A stretch of DNA of 64,000 nt from Corynebacterium oculi. Its GTDB lineage: Bacteria; Actinomycetota; Actinomycetes; Mycobacteriales; Mycobacteriaceae. Below are positions 43,833-53,986 of this stretch, in pieces. The translations under genes and the position numbers were made by a program. Location of the stretch: NCBI RefSeq assembly GCF_001412105.1, contig NZ_LKST01000004.1, positions 1 to 64,000 of the forward strand, given 5' to 3'. Position 1 is the first letter of the stretch; every line of letters begins with the position of its first letter. The notes beneath the pieces are model-generated. The model was not told the DNA's origin and did no database searches. It saw nothing but the letters and a program-made list of their open reading frames with translations.

Positions 43833-44876
43833 TTAGGAGAAGTTCTCTTGCAGGTGCTTGACCAGATCCTGCGCGGCGATGGCGTCGATGCGGAAGAACT
43901 CACCATCCAGGCCGTAGACGCGATCCTCGGCCACGGCGGTGGCCTCCGCCAGCTGCTCGTTGGTGCGCACCTGCTCATCGGCCGGGGTACCCGGATCGAT
44001 GTTGAGCACGAACACGGTCTTGCCGTCCAGGGCCAGCGGCACGTTCTCCGCGCTCACGGCCTTGACGTCCGAGCGCGCCGAGCCCTGGGCGGAATCGCCC
44101 ACCAGGTCATCGCCTGGCACCGCCAGCTCGATGCCGAGGTCGGTGAAGATGCGTCCCTGCGCGGACTCCTCGGTGAAGAAGTTCACCGCGCCCTCCGGGG
44201 CCAGGGCGATGACGTTCACCGGCCCCTCGATCTTGATCTTGTCCTTGGCCTCCTTCACGGAGTCCTCGTACTTGGAGATGACCTCATCGGCCTTATCCTC
44301 CAGACCCGTGGCCTTGGCCACCTCGCGGGTGGTCTCCTCCCAGGACTGGCCGGAGTAGTCGATCACCTGCACGGGAACCACGTCCTTGAGCTGATCGTAG
44401 ATCTCCGCGCCGGTATCGGCGCCCACGTTGGACATCACCACGAGGTCCGGGTTCTGCGCCAGGATCGCCTCGGCGCTGGCGGAGCCGATGGTGAACAGGG
44501 ACTCCACGTTCTTCTCCTGGGCCAGCTTGTCCCAGGAGAGGCCGAAGCCGGTCTCATCGGCAAACATCGGTGCCTTGGGGTTGCCGCCGCCGGAGCCCAC
44601 CACGGGGGCATCGAGGGCCAACAGCGCGCCGGTGAGGCTCACGGAGGCGGAGACGATGCGCTGCGGCTGCTCCTCGATGGTGATCTCGGTGGGGTGCTTG
44701 TCCTTATCCTGCGTCTCGATGGTGCGCGGGAAGGAGGAATCGGAAGAGCTGCTCTCCGAGCCCTTCGCGGCGGAGTTATCCGAATCCTCGCTGGAATTGG
44801 AGCAAGCCACGAGGCTTACCGACAGCGCGAGGGCAGCGGCGGCCGCCGCGACGCGGCGGGTCACAGAGAAAGTCAT
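43833..44876 (-). CDS. ferric-siderophore-binding lipoprotein (transporter 2)
   Basis: The 347-aa lipoprotein has signal MTFSVTRRVAAAAAALALSVSLVACS with lipobox LVAC and a Ser/Asp/Glu-rich linker (about 27-50). A FepB/FhuD-type helical-backbone binding domain follows (PQRIVSASVSLTGALLALDAP, LAQNPDLVVMSN). It should deliver the Fe-siderophore to the two permeases encoded upstream. It is the last gene of the transporter 2 cluster, 178 bp after the ATPase, and has its own DtxR-like site, so independent expression is likely. GAGGAG lies before the ATG. Confidence 0.92.
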   Translation of the reverse strand: MTFSVTRRVAAAAAALALSVSLVACSNSSEDSDNSAAKGSESSSSDSSFPRTIETQDKDKHPTEITIEEQPQRIVSASVSLTGALLALDAPVVGSGGGNPKAPMFADETGFGLSWDKLAQEKNVESLFTIGSASAEAILAQNPDLVVMSNVGADTGAEIYDQLKDVVPVQVIDYSGQSWEETTREVAKATGLEDKADEVISKYEDSVKEAKDKIKIEGPVNVIALAPEGAVNFFTEESAQGRIFTDLGIELAVPGDDLVGDSAQGSARSDVKAVSAENVPLALDGKTVFVLNIDPGTPADEQVRTNEQLAEATAVAEDRVYGLDGEFFRIDAIAAQDLVKHLQENFS

Positions 44877-44941
44877 AGATTCTCCTCAAAAGAGTATGGA
44901 GATACCAATTAGGGTAAAACAGCCGGGCGCCAGGCGGTGTC

Positions 44942-44977
44942 AACCTTATGGCCCATGCTGTCTTCCAGCATAAGGTT
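44942..44977 (-). repeat. hairpin between ATPase and binding-protein genes
   Basis: AACCTTATG (44942-44950) and CATAAGGTT (44969-44977) form a 9-bp stem that can extend with inner ATGCTG/CAGCAT pairing. No U-run follows. It overlaps the DtxR-like site. Confidence 0.5.
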
Positions 44978-44989
44978 ACTCTACCCAAA
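44971..44989. promoter_or_regulatory. candidate DtxR iron box before the binding-protein gene
   Basis: TAAGGTTACTCTACCCAAA matches TWAGGTWAGSCTWACCTWA at 15 of 19 positions by hand. It lies about 95-113 bp upstream of the binding-protein ATG. Confidence 0.6.
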
Positions 44990-45054
44990 CCTGAAATAAA
45001 TCATATTAGGTTCACAGAAAATCGCAGAAACTATGACCTTTCTCACTAAACCTC

Positions 45055-45834
45055 CTAGCGGGGCACCACCAGCGGCCCCCCGCTCACCGGGTCCTCCACC
45101 ACCACGGCGTCCAGGCCAAAGACCTCCGCCAGATTCCCCTCCGTGAGCACCTGCTCCGGCGCACCGGCGGCCGCCAGCGTCCCCGATCGAGACAACAACA
45201 CCAGGCGATCCGAATAGCGCGCGGCCAGGTTGAGATCGTGCAACACCATCACCGCCGTGCGCCCGCTCTTATCGCGCAGATCCCGCACCAGGCGCAGCAC
45301 CTCCACGGACGTGGACAGATCCAGGTACGTGGTGGGCTCGTCCAACAGCGTGGTGGGCGTGTCCTGCGCGATCGTCATGGCGATCCACACCCGCTGGCGC
45401 TGCCCCCCAGAAAGCGCCGAAAGCGGCCGATCCGTGAGATCCGTCAACCCCGTGGTCTCGATCGCCTGCGTGACCACCGCATCATCCTGGCACGACCACT
45501 GCGCCATCCAGGACTGATACGGGTGCCGCCCGCGCGCAATGAGCTGGCCCACCGTCAACCCCGGCGGGGCCACCGGGGTTTGCGGAAGGAGCGATAACTC
45601 CCGCGCCCGCTCCTTCCTCGGCCACTGCGCGATCTCCCTGCCCTGGAAGGTCAGGGAACCGCCGTGAGCCAGCAACCCGCACATGGACTTCAACAGCGTG
45701 GACTTCCCGCAGCCATTGGGGCCGATCAGGCAGGTGACCTCCCCCTCCGCGATGTCCACGTCCAGATCCTTAATCACCTGGCGCTCCGCGTAGCCGGTGC
45801 GCAAGCCCCGCGCGGAAAAAAGTGGCTGGCCCAT
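45055..45834 (-). CDS. ferric-siderophore ABC transporter ATPase (transporter 2)
   Basis: The 259-aa FepC/FhuC-type ATPase is intact. It has Walker A GPNGCGKST, Q-loop LLPQTPVAPPG, ARGRHPYQSWMAQW, signature LSGGQRQRVWIAM, Walker B TTLLDEPTTYLDL, switch VLHDLNLA, and tail VVEDPVSGGPLVVPR. ATG at 45834 overlaps the permease stop (TGATG), so the two are coupled. It is the paralogue that shows where transporter 1's ATPase is broken. Confidence 0.94.
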   Translation of the reverse strand: MGQPLFSARGLRTGYAERQVIKDLDVDIAEGEVTCLIGPNGCGKSTLLKSMCGLLAHGGSLTFQGREIAQWPRKERARELSLLPQTPVAPPGLTVGQLIARGRHPYQSWMAQWSCQDDAVVTQAIETTGLTDLTDRPLSALSGGQRQRVWIAMTIAQDTPTTLLDEPTTYLDLSTSVEVLRLVRDLRDKSGRTAVMVLHDLNLAARYSDRLVLLSRSGTLAAAGAPEQVLTEGNLAEVFGLDAVVVEDPVSGGPLVVPR

Positions 45835-46910
45835 CAGATGGTTTCCTCTCGACGAGTACGGAAGATCATGTACAGCAGGAACGGCGCACCGATGAACGCC
45901 GTCACCACACCCACCGGCAGCTCCCAGGGCAGCACCACCCTGGCCAGCAGGTCCGCGCCCAACAGCAGGGTACCGCCCAGCAGCGCCGAAAAGATCAGCG
46001 GCGGCGTGGGCGTGCGCGCCAGGGCGCGAGCCAGATGCGGGGACACAAAGGCGATGAACCCCACCGGGCCCGCTGCCGAGACCCCCACGGCCGCCAGCAC
46101 CACGGCGGTGAGCAACTGCACCAACTGGGCCACCTGCACCCGGTGCCCCAACACGTGCGCGGTGGTCTCCCCCAACACCAAGGCGGAAAGCTGGAAGGCC
46201 AGCCACCCGCCCAGCGCCACGGCCAGGAGCAACACCGCCAGCGGCGCCCAGGCGTGATTCCAATCCCTGCCGTTAAGCGAGCCGGTGAGCCACATGCGCG
46301 CCGAGGCCGCCCGATCCAACTCCGCGTACGCCAACAACCACGTGGTACACGAGGACAGGAAGATCGACGCGCCCACGCCGATGAGCACCACCTGCAACAT
46401 CGAACTGCGCGCGGGCCCCGCCAGCAACCAGATCAGGATTGCGGAAAGAAGGCCGCCGATGATCGCCGCCCCCGGCAGCCCCACCGTGCCCAGCACCGTG
46501 GTGGCCCCGGCCTCGATCACGCCGCCCTGGCCCGCCCCGGCAAAGACGATGACCACCACCGCCGCGAGCGACGCCCCCTGGGTAATACCCAAAATATCCG
46601 GGCTGGCCAGAGGGTTGCGCGCCACCGACTGCGTGAGCGCTCCCGAGTACGCCAGGGCAGCGCCCACCACGCAGGCCACCACCGCACGCCCCAGGCGCAT
46701 GTCAAAGACCACCGTCTGCTGAATCTTGGTGCCGCCCCCGGCAAACACCGAGACCACCTCGCCCAGCGTCATCCGGTACTCCCCCTGGGTCACCGCCCAA
46801 CACACCCCCGCCGCCATGAGCACCACGGCGATCAGCATGCACGCCAGCAGGCGCGGATTGACCCGCCAGGAGACCGGCCCCAGGCGGAATACTCTTCCCT
46901 GCTTTTTCAT
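45834..46910 (-). CDS. FecCD-type permease (transporter 2, subunit 2)
   Basis: The 358-aa permease has family motifs SVARNPLASPDILGITQGASLAAV, a variable central part, and GPVGFIAFVSPHLARAL before the last helices. ATG at 46910 overlaps the preceding stop as ATGA, and a longer upstream start is rejected. About nine hydrophobic segments are visible. Confidence 0.93.
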   Translation of the reverse strand: MKKQGRVFRLGPVSWRVNPRLLACMLIAVVLMAAGVCWAVTQGEYRMTLGEVVSVFAGGGTKIQQTVVFDMRLGRAVVACVVGAALAYSGALTQSVARNPLASPDILGITQGASLAAVVVIVFAGAGQGGVIEAGATTVLGTVGLPGAAIIGGLLSAILIWLLAGPARSSMLQVVLIGVGASIFLSSCTTWLLAYAELDRAASARMWLTGSLNGRDWNHAWAPLAVLLLAVALGGWLAFQLSALVLGETTAHVLGHRVQVAQLVQLLTAVVLAAVGVSAAGPVGFIAFVSPHLARALARTPTPPLIFSALLGGTLLLGADLLARVVLPWELPVGVVTAFIGAPFLLYMIFRTRREETI

Positions 46911-47941
46911 AGCGCACCCCCAATCCGGCCGCGCCGCACCAGCCACACGAACACCGGCACACCAAACAACGCCAGCACGATGCCCATCGGCAGCTCACCG
47001 GGGGCCACCACCACGCGGCCCAAAATATCCGCCCCCAGGGCCAACACCCCGCCCACCAGGGCGGAGAGCGGAATCACCAGGCGATAATCCGGCCCCGTGA
47101 CGCTGCGCACCATGTGTGGGGCGGCCAGGCCGATGAAGGCCACCGGCCCGGCGGCGGCCACCGCGGCGGCCGTGAGCGCCGCGATCACCACCACGCCCCC
47201 CGCCTGAGCGCGCCGCACCGAAACGCCCAAGGCATGAGCGCTCTCCTCCCCCAGGCTCAGCAGGTTCAACACCGGCCCCAGGGCAATCGCGGCCACGAGC
47301 GCCACCGCCGCCAGAGGGGCCACCACCGTGACCGTGGAAAAATCTCGCCCCGCCACCGAGCCCGTGGCCCAGGTACGCAGCACGTCTAGCACCCGATCAT
47401 TGGTAATCACCAGGGCGTTGACCACCGCCATGAGCAGCGCGGAAAGCGCCGTGCCCGCCAGCACAAAGGCCAGCGGGCTGCCCGCCGTGGGACCGGAGGA
47501 AGCAAGCAAGAAGAGCACGGCGGTCACCGCCACCGCCCCCAGCATCGAGGGCCACACGTACCCCGTGGCGCTATCGAGCCAGCCCAGGCTCACGCCCACC
47601 GCGACGGCCGCCGCCGCGCCCGCTCCCACGCCCAAGATGCCGGGATCGGCCAGCGGGTTGCGGGTAAAGCCCTGCAAAAGGGCTCCGGCCGCGCCCAGGG
47701 CCAGGCCCGCAAACAGGGCCAGGAGGGTACGCGGAATGCGCTGGATACCCAGCACCAACTCCACGTCATCAGCCCCCGGCTGTTTGCTTGAGGCGTAACG
47801 CAACCCCCCCGGGATGGCTTCCCACACCTCGGAAAAGCCCAGGGCACGCGCGCCCGTGAGCAGACTCAAGAGGATCAGTGCGGCGATGAGCACCGGCACC
47901 GCGACCCCTACGGCCACGGCGCGTGTGCGAGGAGAACCCAC
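46907..47941 (-). CDS. FecCD-type permease (transporter 2, subunit 1)
   Basis: The 344-aa permease has motifs FTRNPLADPGILGVGAGAAA, AFVLAGTALSALLMAV, and GPVAFIGLAAPHMVRSV. GTG at 47941 is preferred because TAGGAG sits 5-10 nt upstream; an in-frame TTG 27 nt earlier lacks such a site. It is the first gene of the transporter 2 operon (permease, permease, ATPase, then binding protein), with a DtxR-like site overlapping its promoter. Confidence 0.93.
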   Translation of the reverse strand: MGSPRTRAVAVGVAVPVLIAALILLSLLTGARALGFSEVWEAIPGGLRYASSKQPGADDVELVLGIQRIPRTLLALFAGLALGAAGALLQGFTRNPLADPGILGVGAGAAAAVAVGVSLGWLDSATGYVWPSMLGAVAVTAVLFLLASSGPTAGSPLAFVLAGTALSALLMAVVNALVITNDRVLDVLRTWATGSVAGRDFSTVTVVAPLAAVALVAAIALGPVLNLLSLGEESAHALGVSVRRAQAGGVVVIAALTAAAVAAAGPVAFIGLAAPHMVRSVTGPDYRLVIPLSALVGGVLALGADILGRVVVAPGELPMGIVLALFGVPVFVWLVRRGRIGGAL

Positions 47942-47974
47942 GGCGGCTCCTAGATAACGCAGGAACAAAAGGAC

Positions 47975-47993
47975 TCAGGAGAGTATAACCTAA
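47975..47993. promoter_or_regulatory. candidate DtxR iron box before transporter 2
   Basis: On the minus strand TTAGGTTATACTCTCCTGA has a perfect left half and matches TWAGGTWAGSCTWACCTWA at 14 of 19. It embeds the -10 candidate TATACT (47987-47982), so binding would cover the promoter. Confidence 0.65.
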
Positions 47994-48019
47994 GCCCCGC
48001 CGTAGTTGAACCAGGTTTC

Positions 48020-49802
48020 CTACGACTGCTCAGAGATTCCATAGAGTCTGAACGGGGAAACACCATACGCTAGATTCGGCCAAAAGGATTTACGCATAAC
48101 CCTGGCAATGCTCACCAGGTTATCACTGTCTTTACCGGATCGTACCTCGGTTCTCCAGTTATACCCTTCAAGAGGGCTGGCCCAAATATAATACCCGGAA
48201 TCAAATTTGACCGGAATGGCCTTTGGCTCCTCTTCTTTCTGCCCCCCCATTCTCAAGATCTATCTCCGCAGCACCATCATCACTCAACAAGAACAGCGAC
48301 TTCCCTGCAGCGCTAGCCCAAACAATACCTTGCCCACTAAGAACATCTTCACCAACGCTATAGACTTCTTCTCCACTGTCTATGTCATACACAAAAATAT
48401 CATCAGCACTGTATTCCCCGTCGTAACTGTTGGTTATTGTTAATAGATTATCTTGCATCCTAGAAAGAGCCACTTTTCCAACCCCCCGCATGCACCACGA
48501 TTTAACCGGGTCACCATCAGATGCTGTACAAATTTTTTCCGGAATTTTTGCACGATCGGGAGAAAACGAGTCTCCAGACACGAGTTTTCCAAATGAGTAC
48601 TTCAAGGGATCGAAAACTACCATACCCTTGCCTGTCGGAGCAAAAAGGGCTCCGCCCACACCCGACCTAACTCCACTGCTAAAATATTTACCATCCTTAC
48701 TAGCACCATAAGATCGAAGCTTAGCGTTGGGACTGCTAGAAGAAAACGAGTCGCTTTCCCCAAATTTTACATTCTCAAAGGCGTCTAGCTTGATGAGATG
48801 CGCTTCAGATTCAGCAAGATCACCGAATTCTTTACTAGATTCATCATCCCTCACATCAATAAAACTGGAATCAACCTTCGGGATATAAAGATCCCCACCG
48901 TAATTGAATGCATGACCATACTCAGATACACTATATTTCCGCGCAACAATTTCACTTCCCTCGGAAATGAAATCAACATTAGTGATAAGTTCATCGCCAA
49001 TATATTCAACGGCACTATCGCCAGATTCTCCCAGGTGTGAAACTTTTTTCATCTGAATAGAACGCTGAGGCCTATCTTCACCATAGTTACCAACACTCTC
49101 GCCAGATCCAACTCTGGGAACATCATAGAATCGAGTATCATCAACAGTAACCCCTCCACGACCATTATAATAGTCTTCCCGCAAAAAGAATATATCTTCT
49201 TCAGAAAAGGCTACTGGCTCAACAGAGACTATACCACCATCCCCATATTTAGATTTTGGAAAATCAAAGTAGATAGAACTTTCCACCTCATCGTTAGCAG
49301 CATCGATCTTCCGAAGAAAAACGCGGTTCCCCCCTTTCTCAATACCATTAGGCTTCTTTTCAACAACATCTACCACTGAGAGCTTAAGCTCTCCATCAAT
49401 GTTCTGGACTGCACATTGAGACTCATAGTCTTTTAGACTATTTTCCGCTGGATCATACGATACGGTATAGTTATTTCCATCTGAAGGGTTGACTATGCGA
49501 TGTCACGATGAAGAATTGCAATGATCGTATACACCACTTGCAATTCCATTATTCTCATCGTAATCGTTAGAGTATTCTTTCAGCGGAATTTGGATCCCCT
49601 CTTCAGTCAAGCGCTCATCTAATACTGAAGAGTCCATGTCCAAAACGGCACCCACATAAGCGATTGGTTCCTTACCGGAGAAATCCGATGAAACTTCTCG
49701 TATCTGATCCCCTGAATCTGAAGAGCATGATTCAACAAGCACTACCGGAACTAGTAGAGCCGTAGCCAATTTCCGTTTTTTGAATAAAGGAAAAATGAAC
49801 AT
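48020..49802 (-). pseudogene. low-GC lipoprotein gene, broken by a stop codon and a G7 frameshift
   Basis: Three pieces read as one protein of about 590 residues. Piece 1 (49802-49503) begins with a lipoprotein-like signal (KKRKLATALLVPVVLVESCSS) and ends at TGA. The same frame continues open after the TGA (HRIVNPSDGNNYTV) through 49376 to a G7 tract at 48248-48242, where the frame is lost. Piece 3 (EEEPKAIPVKFDSGYYIW to the stop at 48020) is restored if one G is removed. Repeated Asp/Gly/Ser strands (IFVYDIDSGEEVYSVGED, SLFLLSDDGAAEIDL) suggest a beta-propeller-like fold. The family is unknown. GC content is clearly lower than in the flanking genes. Confidence 0.7.
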
Positions 49803-49855
49803 ATTTCCACCTTAAGGCAATAGACCTAACTCAACCAGGGCTATAAAAATTAGCC

Positions 49856-50395
49856 TCAAACCTCAGCCCAGCTCGTTCCGCCAGAAGACGCAGAGTATAT
49901 AATTTCATTCACCTTGTTCTTAAACTGAGTCAACTTATCCTTGTCAAGGATGGACACCGTGCACTCATTCCTCCCGCCACCGCTATTCGTTACTGCAAAA
50001 GAAGAGGATATAGCATTTAGCGCACTTGCAGTGAAAAATCCTCCAAGGAGTATCAAGATGAACCCGAGTCCCACGTTGCCCGCGATCTGCCCAAATCCAA
50101 CAAGAACGAACACCAAAGCCAGCAATCCAGAGAATAAAAGCTGTCCGAACTTAACCTTTTGCGAGGTAGTAACACCAGCAACAGAACCCACCGGCATTGC
50201 CATTTCCTCAAAGCCCAGCGGAATTATCCCAAATACGGTATTGGGATACCGGATCAGTATTCTTTTATTAGTGACAACCATGGTCGTCCGGAGCCAGAAA
50301 AGTGTCAGAGTCGGGCGGAATTTCCGAGCGTACAGTCCTTTCTCCCCCGGAGCTAGAATGATGTCACTCTCGCTGGCAACTTGAGAAGCATCCAT
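49856..50395 (-). CDS. bacterial PH-like domain membrane protein, low GC
   Basis: The 179-aa protein has a YdbT/bPH-type N-terminal part (ILAPGEKGLYARKFRPTLT, MVVTNKRILIRYP). Two hydrophobic segments follow (LLFSGLLALVFVLVGF and GLGFILILLGGFFTASAL), then a second small beta-rich end (ECTVSILDKDKLTQFKNKVNEII). The role is unknown. ATG at 50395 has GGAAGGA 6-12 nt upstream. Like its downstream neighbour it is lower in GC than the genome, and the two probably arrived together. Confidence 0.65.
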   Translation of the reverse strand: MDASQVASESDIILAPGEKGLYARKFRPTLTLFWLRTTMVVTNKRILIRYPNTVFGIIPLGFEEMAMPVGSVAGVTTSQKVKFGQLLFSGLLALVFVLVGFGQIAGNVGLGFILILLGGFFTASALNAISSSFAVTNSGGGRNECTVSILDKDKLTQFKNKVNEIIYSASSGGTSWAEV

Positions 50396-50683
50396 AACTT
50401 TCCTTCCAGTTAAATCCAAAGACTCAGCAAGTAGTGCAAGATCTACTCACACCACGATTTCTGATCGTTACTCCACCTCGAGTAGCTGAAGATCAGATAC
50501 TTATACGAACCATTCCAGTTAGCTCTACGCTGGCCTTATCAAGGAGACTACCCCCCCTAAGTGTCAAGCCATACCGACTTTTTCTATGGCCCCACCACAA
50601 AAGAAGTGAGTGCCCATGCCTAGTATGAGCACTCACTAAAGTATGAAAGAACGTACCAAGCTATCTTGGTTTCCGATCCTCCC
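50396..50683. other. intergenic, low GC, with a terminator near its right side
   Basis: This 288-bp stretch separates the low-GC genes from purL. I see no credible gene. A terminator at 50598-50637 belongs to the purL side. Confidence 0.5.
50598..50637 (-). terminator. terminator of the purSQL operon
   Basis: AGTGAGTGC (50605-50613) pairs with GCACTCACT (50629-50637). On the minus strand the stem is followed by TTCTTTTG, a typical intrinsic terminator about 47 bp past the purL stop. Confidence 0.75.
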
Positions 50684-52993
50684 CTACTCCACCACGGAGT
50701 TCGCCCCCACGGCGTGCCCGAAGAGCTCCGGCAAGGTGGCCTCCCAGGCCTCGCGCAACTCATCGAGGGAGACCTCCAAGGCCGCGCTATCTGCACTATC
50801 GACGCCGCCGATGCGCAGCGTGCGCCCCTCGGCGGTGCCACCGATACGCAGGCACGGCACCCCAGCCTCGGCCGCGCGGCGCTCCAGGGAATCCGCGCGA
50901 TCGCCCGTGGTGGCCACCACGGCGCGGGAGGCGGACTCGGAGAACAGCGCCACGTGCAGATCCGCGTGCACCCCGGAGAGATCCAGATCCAGGCCACGCC
51001 CGGAACGCAGCGCCATCTCCACCAGGGACTGCGCCAGGCCGCCCTCGGAGACGTCGTGCGCGGCGGTGAGCAGGGTGTTGCTCACAAAGAAGTCCGCCAG
51101 GCGTTCCTCGTTGGCCAGATCCACGCGCGGGGGCATGCCCTTGAGTTCGCCGGTGGTCACCTGCTGGTAGATGGAGCCCCCGAACTCCGCCTCGGTGGCG
51201 CCCAGCACGTAGAGCACCTCGTCCTCGGGCACGGTGCCAAGGTCGTGCCCGATGGCGTGATGCACGTCCTCGATCACGCCGAGCACGCCCACCACCGGGG
51301 TGGGCAGGATCGGGGTCTCGCCGGTCTGGTTATAGAAGGAGACGTTGCCGCCGGAAACCGGGATACCCAGTTCCTTGGAGCCATCGGCCAGGCCGTGCAC
51401 GGCCTCGCGGAACTGCCACATCACGTCCGGGTTTTCCGGGGAGCCGAAGTTGAGGCAGTTGGTCACCGCCACCGGGCGGGCGCCCGTGACGGCCACGTTG
51501 CGGTACGCCTCGGCCAGGGCCAGGCGCGCGCCGGTGTTCGGGTCGAGGTAGGTGTACCGCCCGGAGGCGTCGGCGGAGACGGCCACGCCTCGGCCCGTTT
51601 CCTCGTCGATGCGCAGCACGCCGGCGTCGGAGTTCTGCGCTTTGACGGTGTTGCCCCGCACGTAGCGGTCGTACTGGTTGGTGATGTACGCCCGGGAGCA
51701 CAGCGCCGGGGAGGACACCATCTGGCGCAGCGTGGCGGCCACGTCGCTCGGGGCGGGCACGGCGGCCTCCTCCTGCACCGCATCCTGCCACTGCGGGCGG
51801 GCAAAGGGGCGCTCATACACGGGGGCCTCGTCCGCGATGGTGGCCGCCGGGGCGTCCACCACGATCTCCCCGCCGTGGCTGATCACCAGGTGATCACCCT
51901 CGGTGACCTCGCCGATCTCCGCGCAGGTGACGTCCCAGTGCGCGCAGATCTCACGGAAGCGCTCCACGTTCTCCGGGGCCACCACCGCGCACATGCGCTC
52001 CTGGGACTCGGAGGCCAGGATCTCCGCGGCGGTCATGTTCTTGGCCCGCAGCGGCACGGCGTCCAGGTTCACCCTCATGCCGCCGTCGCCGGAGGCCGCC
52101 AGCTCCGAGGTGGCGCAGGCCAGGCCCGCGCCACCCAGATCCTGAATGCCCACCACCACGCCGGCGCGGTAGAGATCCAGGCAGCACTCGATGAGCACCT
52201 TCTCCGCGAAGGGATCGCCCACTTGCACAGCCGGGAGTTTGCGCTCCGCGCCGTCCTCGAAGGTATCGGAGGCCAGGACGGACACGCCGCCGATGCCGTC
52301 CAGGCCCGTGCGGGAGCCAAAGAGCATGACCTTGTTGCCCTTGCCGGAGGCAAAGGCCAGCTTCAGATCCTCCACCTTGAGGGTGCCCACGCACAGGGCG
52401 TTGACCAGGGGATTACCCGCGTAGGTGGGGTCAAAGACGGTCTCGCCGCCGATGTTGGGCAAACCGAGCGAGTTGCCGTAGTGCGAGATTCCCTCCACCA
52501 CGCCGGACAGCACGCGCTGGGTATCCGGGGCGTCGGCAGGCCCAAAGCGCAGCTGATCCATCACCGCGATGGGGCGCGCGCCCATGGCCATGATGTCGCG
52601 CACGATGCCGCCCACGCCGGTGGCGGCGCCCTGGTGCGGCTCCACGTAGGAGGGGTGGTTGTGGGACTCCACGCGGAAGGTCACGGCGTTGCCGTCGCCC
52701 ACGTCCACCACGCCGGCGTTCTCCCCGATGCCGGCCAGGATCTTGGAGTTCATCTCCTCCGTGGTGGTCTCGCCAAAGTAGCGCAGGTGCACCTTGGAGG
52801 ACTTGTAGGAGCAGTGCTCGGACCACATCACGGAGTACATGGTCAGTTCCGCGTCCGTGGGGCGGCGGCCCAGGATCTCCTTGATCCGTGCGTACTCGTC
52901 ATCCTTGAGGCCCAGCTCGGCGTAGGGCTGCGCGGTATCCGGCTCGGCCGTGGCCTTGGCCACGGTGTCGTTGAGAACGTTCAGAGCGGTCAT
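50684..52993 (-). CDS. purL: phosphoribosylformylglycinamidine synthase subunit PurL
   Basis: The 769-aa small-type PurL makes FGAM from FGAR with ATP, using ammonia from PurQ. Motifs include [46 protein letters not shown], and two repeats of the PurM-like fold. ATG at 52993 with AAGGGAGAA 3-11 nt upstream is chosen; an in-frame GTG 15 nt earlier overlaps the purQ stop. It is the last gene of purS-purQ-purL. Confidence 0.97.
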   Translation of the reverse strand: MTALNVLNDTVAKATAEPDTAQPYAELGLKDDEYARIKEILGRRPTDAELTMYSVMWSEHCSYKSSKVHLRYFGETTTEEMNSKILAGIGENAGVVDVGDGNAVTFRVESHNHPSYVEPHQGAATGVGGIVRDIMAMGARPIAVMDQLRFGPADAPDTQRVLSGVVEGISHYGNSLGLPNIGGETVFDPTYAGNPLVNALCVGTLKVEDLKLAFASGKGNKVMLFGSRTGLDGIGGVSVLASDTFEDGAERKLPAVQVGDPFAEKVLIECCLDLYRAGVVVGIQDLGGAGLACATSELAASGDGGMRVNLDAVPLRAKNMTAAEILASESQERMCAVVAPENVERFREICAHWDVTCAEIGEVTEGDHLVISHGGEIVVDAPAATIADEAPVYERPFARPQWQDAVQEEAAVPAPSDVAATLRQMVSSPALCSRAYITNQYDRYVRGNTVKAQNSDAGVLRIDEETGRGVAVSADASGRYTYLDPNTGARLALAEAYRNVAVTGARPVAVTNCLNFGSPENPDVMWQFREAVHGLADGSKELGIPVSGGNVSFYNQTGETPILPTPVVGVLGVIEDVHHAIGHDLGTVPEDEVLYVLGATEAEFGGSIYQQVTTGELKGMPPRVDLANEERLADFFVSNTLLTAAHDVSEGGLAQSLVEMALRSGRGLDLDLSGVHADLHVALFSESASRAVVATTGDRADSLERRAAEAGVPCLRIGGTAEGRTLRIGGVDSADSAALEVSLDELREAWEATLPELFGHAVGANSVVE

Positions 52994-53004
52994 GGCTTCT
53001 CCCT

Positions 53005-53676
53005 TCACGCGGCAATCGAGCCGACGGCGGATAGGAACAACTCCAACCCGTCCGTGGACGGGCCGGTGAGCGGGTCAATGGCGTGCTCGGGGTGCGGCAT
53101 CAGCCCCACGATCCGCCCGGTGGGATCGGTGATCCCGGCGATGGCGTTGAGGGAACCGTTGTAATTGTCCGTGTAGCGGAACACCACGCGGCCCTCGCCC
53201 TCCAACTCCTCGATGGTGCGGGCGTCCGCCTGGAAGCGGCCCTCGCCGTGCTTGGCGGGAATGAAGATCTTCTGCCCCTGCTCCAGAGTGCTCGTCCACG
53301 CGGTATCGGTGTTCTCCACCGCCAGGTAGGTATCCGTGCAGTGGAAATGCAGGCCCTGGTTCCGGGTGAGCGCGCCGGGCAGCAGGCGGGCCTCGTTGAG
53401 GATCTGGAAGCCATTGCAAATACCCAGCACCGGCATGCCGCCGCGCGCGGCCTCGATCACCGCGCGCATCACCGGAGCCAGCGCGGAGATGGCCCCGCTG
53501 CGCAGGTAATCGCCATAGGAGAAGCCACCGGGAACCACCACGGCGTCCACGCCGCGCAGATCCTCGTCTGCGTGCCACAGGCTGACAGCCTCGGCCCCGG
53601 CGTAGCGCACGGCGCGGGCGGCATCGACGTCGTCAAGCGTGCCGGGGAAAGTAATCACCCCGATGCGTGCCGTCAC
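53005..53676 (-). CDS. purQ: phosphoribosylformylglycinamidine synthase glutaminase PurQ
   Basis: The 223-aa class I glutamine amidotransferase has nucleophile Cys in [15 protein letters not shown], and His and Glu in LMPHPEHA. It supplies ammonia to PurL. Its ATG overlaps the purS stop (ATGA at 53673-53676), and it ends 11 bp before purL. Confidence 0.97.
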   Translation of the reverse strand: MTARIGVITFPGTLDDVDAARAVRYAGAEAVSLWHADEDLRGVDAVVVPGGFSYGDYLRSGAISALAPVMRAVIEAARGGMPVLGICNGFQILNEARLLPGALTRNQGLHFHCTDTYLAVENTDTAWTSTLEQGQKIFIPAKHGEGRFQADARTIEELEGEGRVVFRYTDNYNGSLNAIAGITDPTGRIVGLMPHPEHAIDPLTGPSTDGLELFLSAVGSIAA

Positions 53677-53924
53677 TTGGCCTCCTCCACATCGACGATC
53701 TCGAAGTCCTCGATCACGGTGTTGGCCAGCAGCACCTCAGCCATCCGCTGAATGTCCTCGCGGGTCACGGTGTCATCCGCCTCGATCTCAAAGCGCTTTC
53801 CCTGGCGCACATCGCTCACGCCGGATACGCCCAGGCGCCCCAGCGCACGCACCACGGCCTGCCCCTGGGGGTCAAGGATCTCCGCCTTGGGCATCACATG
53901 AACTACTACACGGGCCACGGTCAT
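53673..53924 (-). CDS. purS: phosphoribosylformylglycinamidine synthase subunit PurS
   Basis: The 83-aa subunit bridges PurL and PurQ. The whole small family pattern is present: [51 protein letters not shown] at 53924 is chosen over an in-frame upstream start; AGGGGA immediately precedes it and an AGATAT lies 6 nt upstream, so it may be nearly leaderless. Confidence 0.95.
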   Translation of the reverse strand: MTVARVVVHVMPKAEILDPQGQAVVRALGRLGVSGVSDVRQGKRFEIEADDTVTREDIQRMAEVLLANTVIEDFEIVDVEEAK

Positions 53925-53986
53925 TCCCCTATATCTCGCACGTTCTTCAATTACGCCCACAGAGTACCTGTGCGCGGCGGGCTTTC

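Noticed and set aside
45006..45024. TTAGGTTCACAGAAAATCG as a further DtxR box
   Set aside because: Only the left half matches; the right half is not conserved.
45835..46263. longer start for the transporter 2 ATPase
   Set aside because: The extension lies inside the permease gene in another frame; MGQPLFSARG at 45834 is the family N-terminus.
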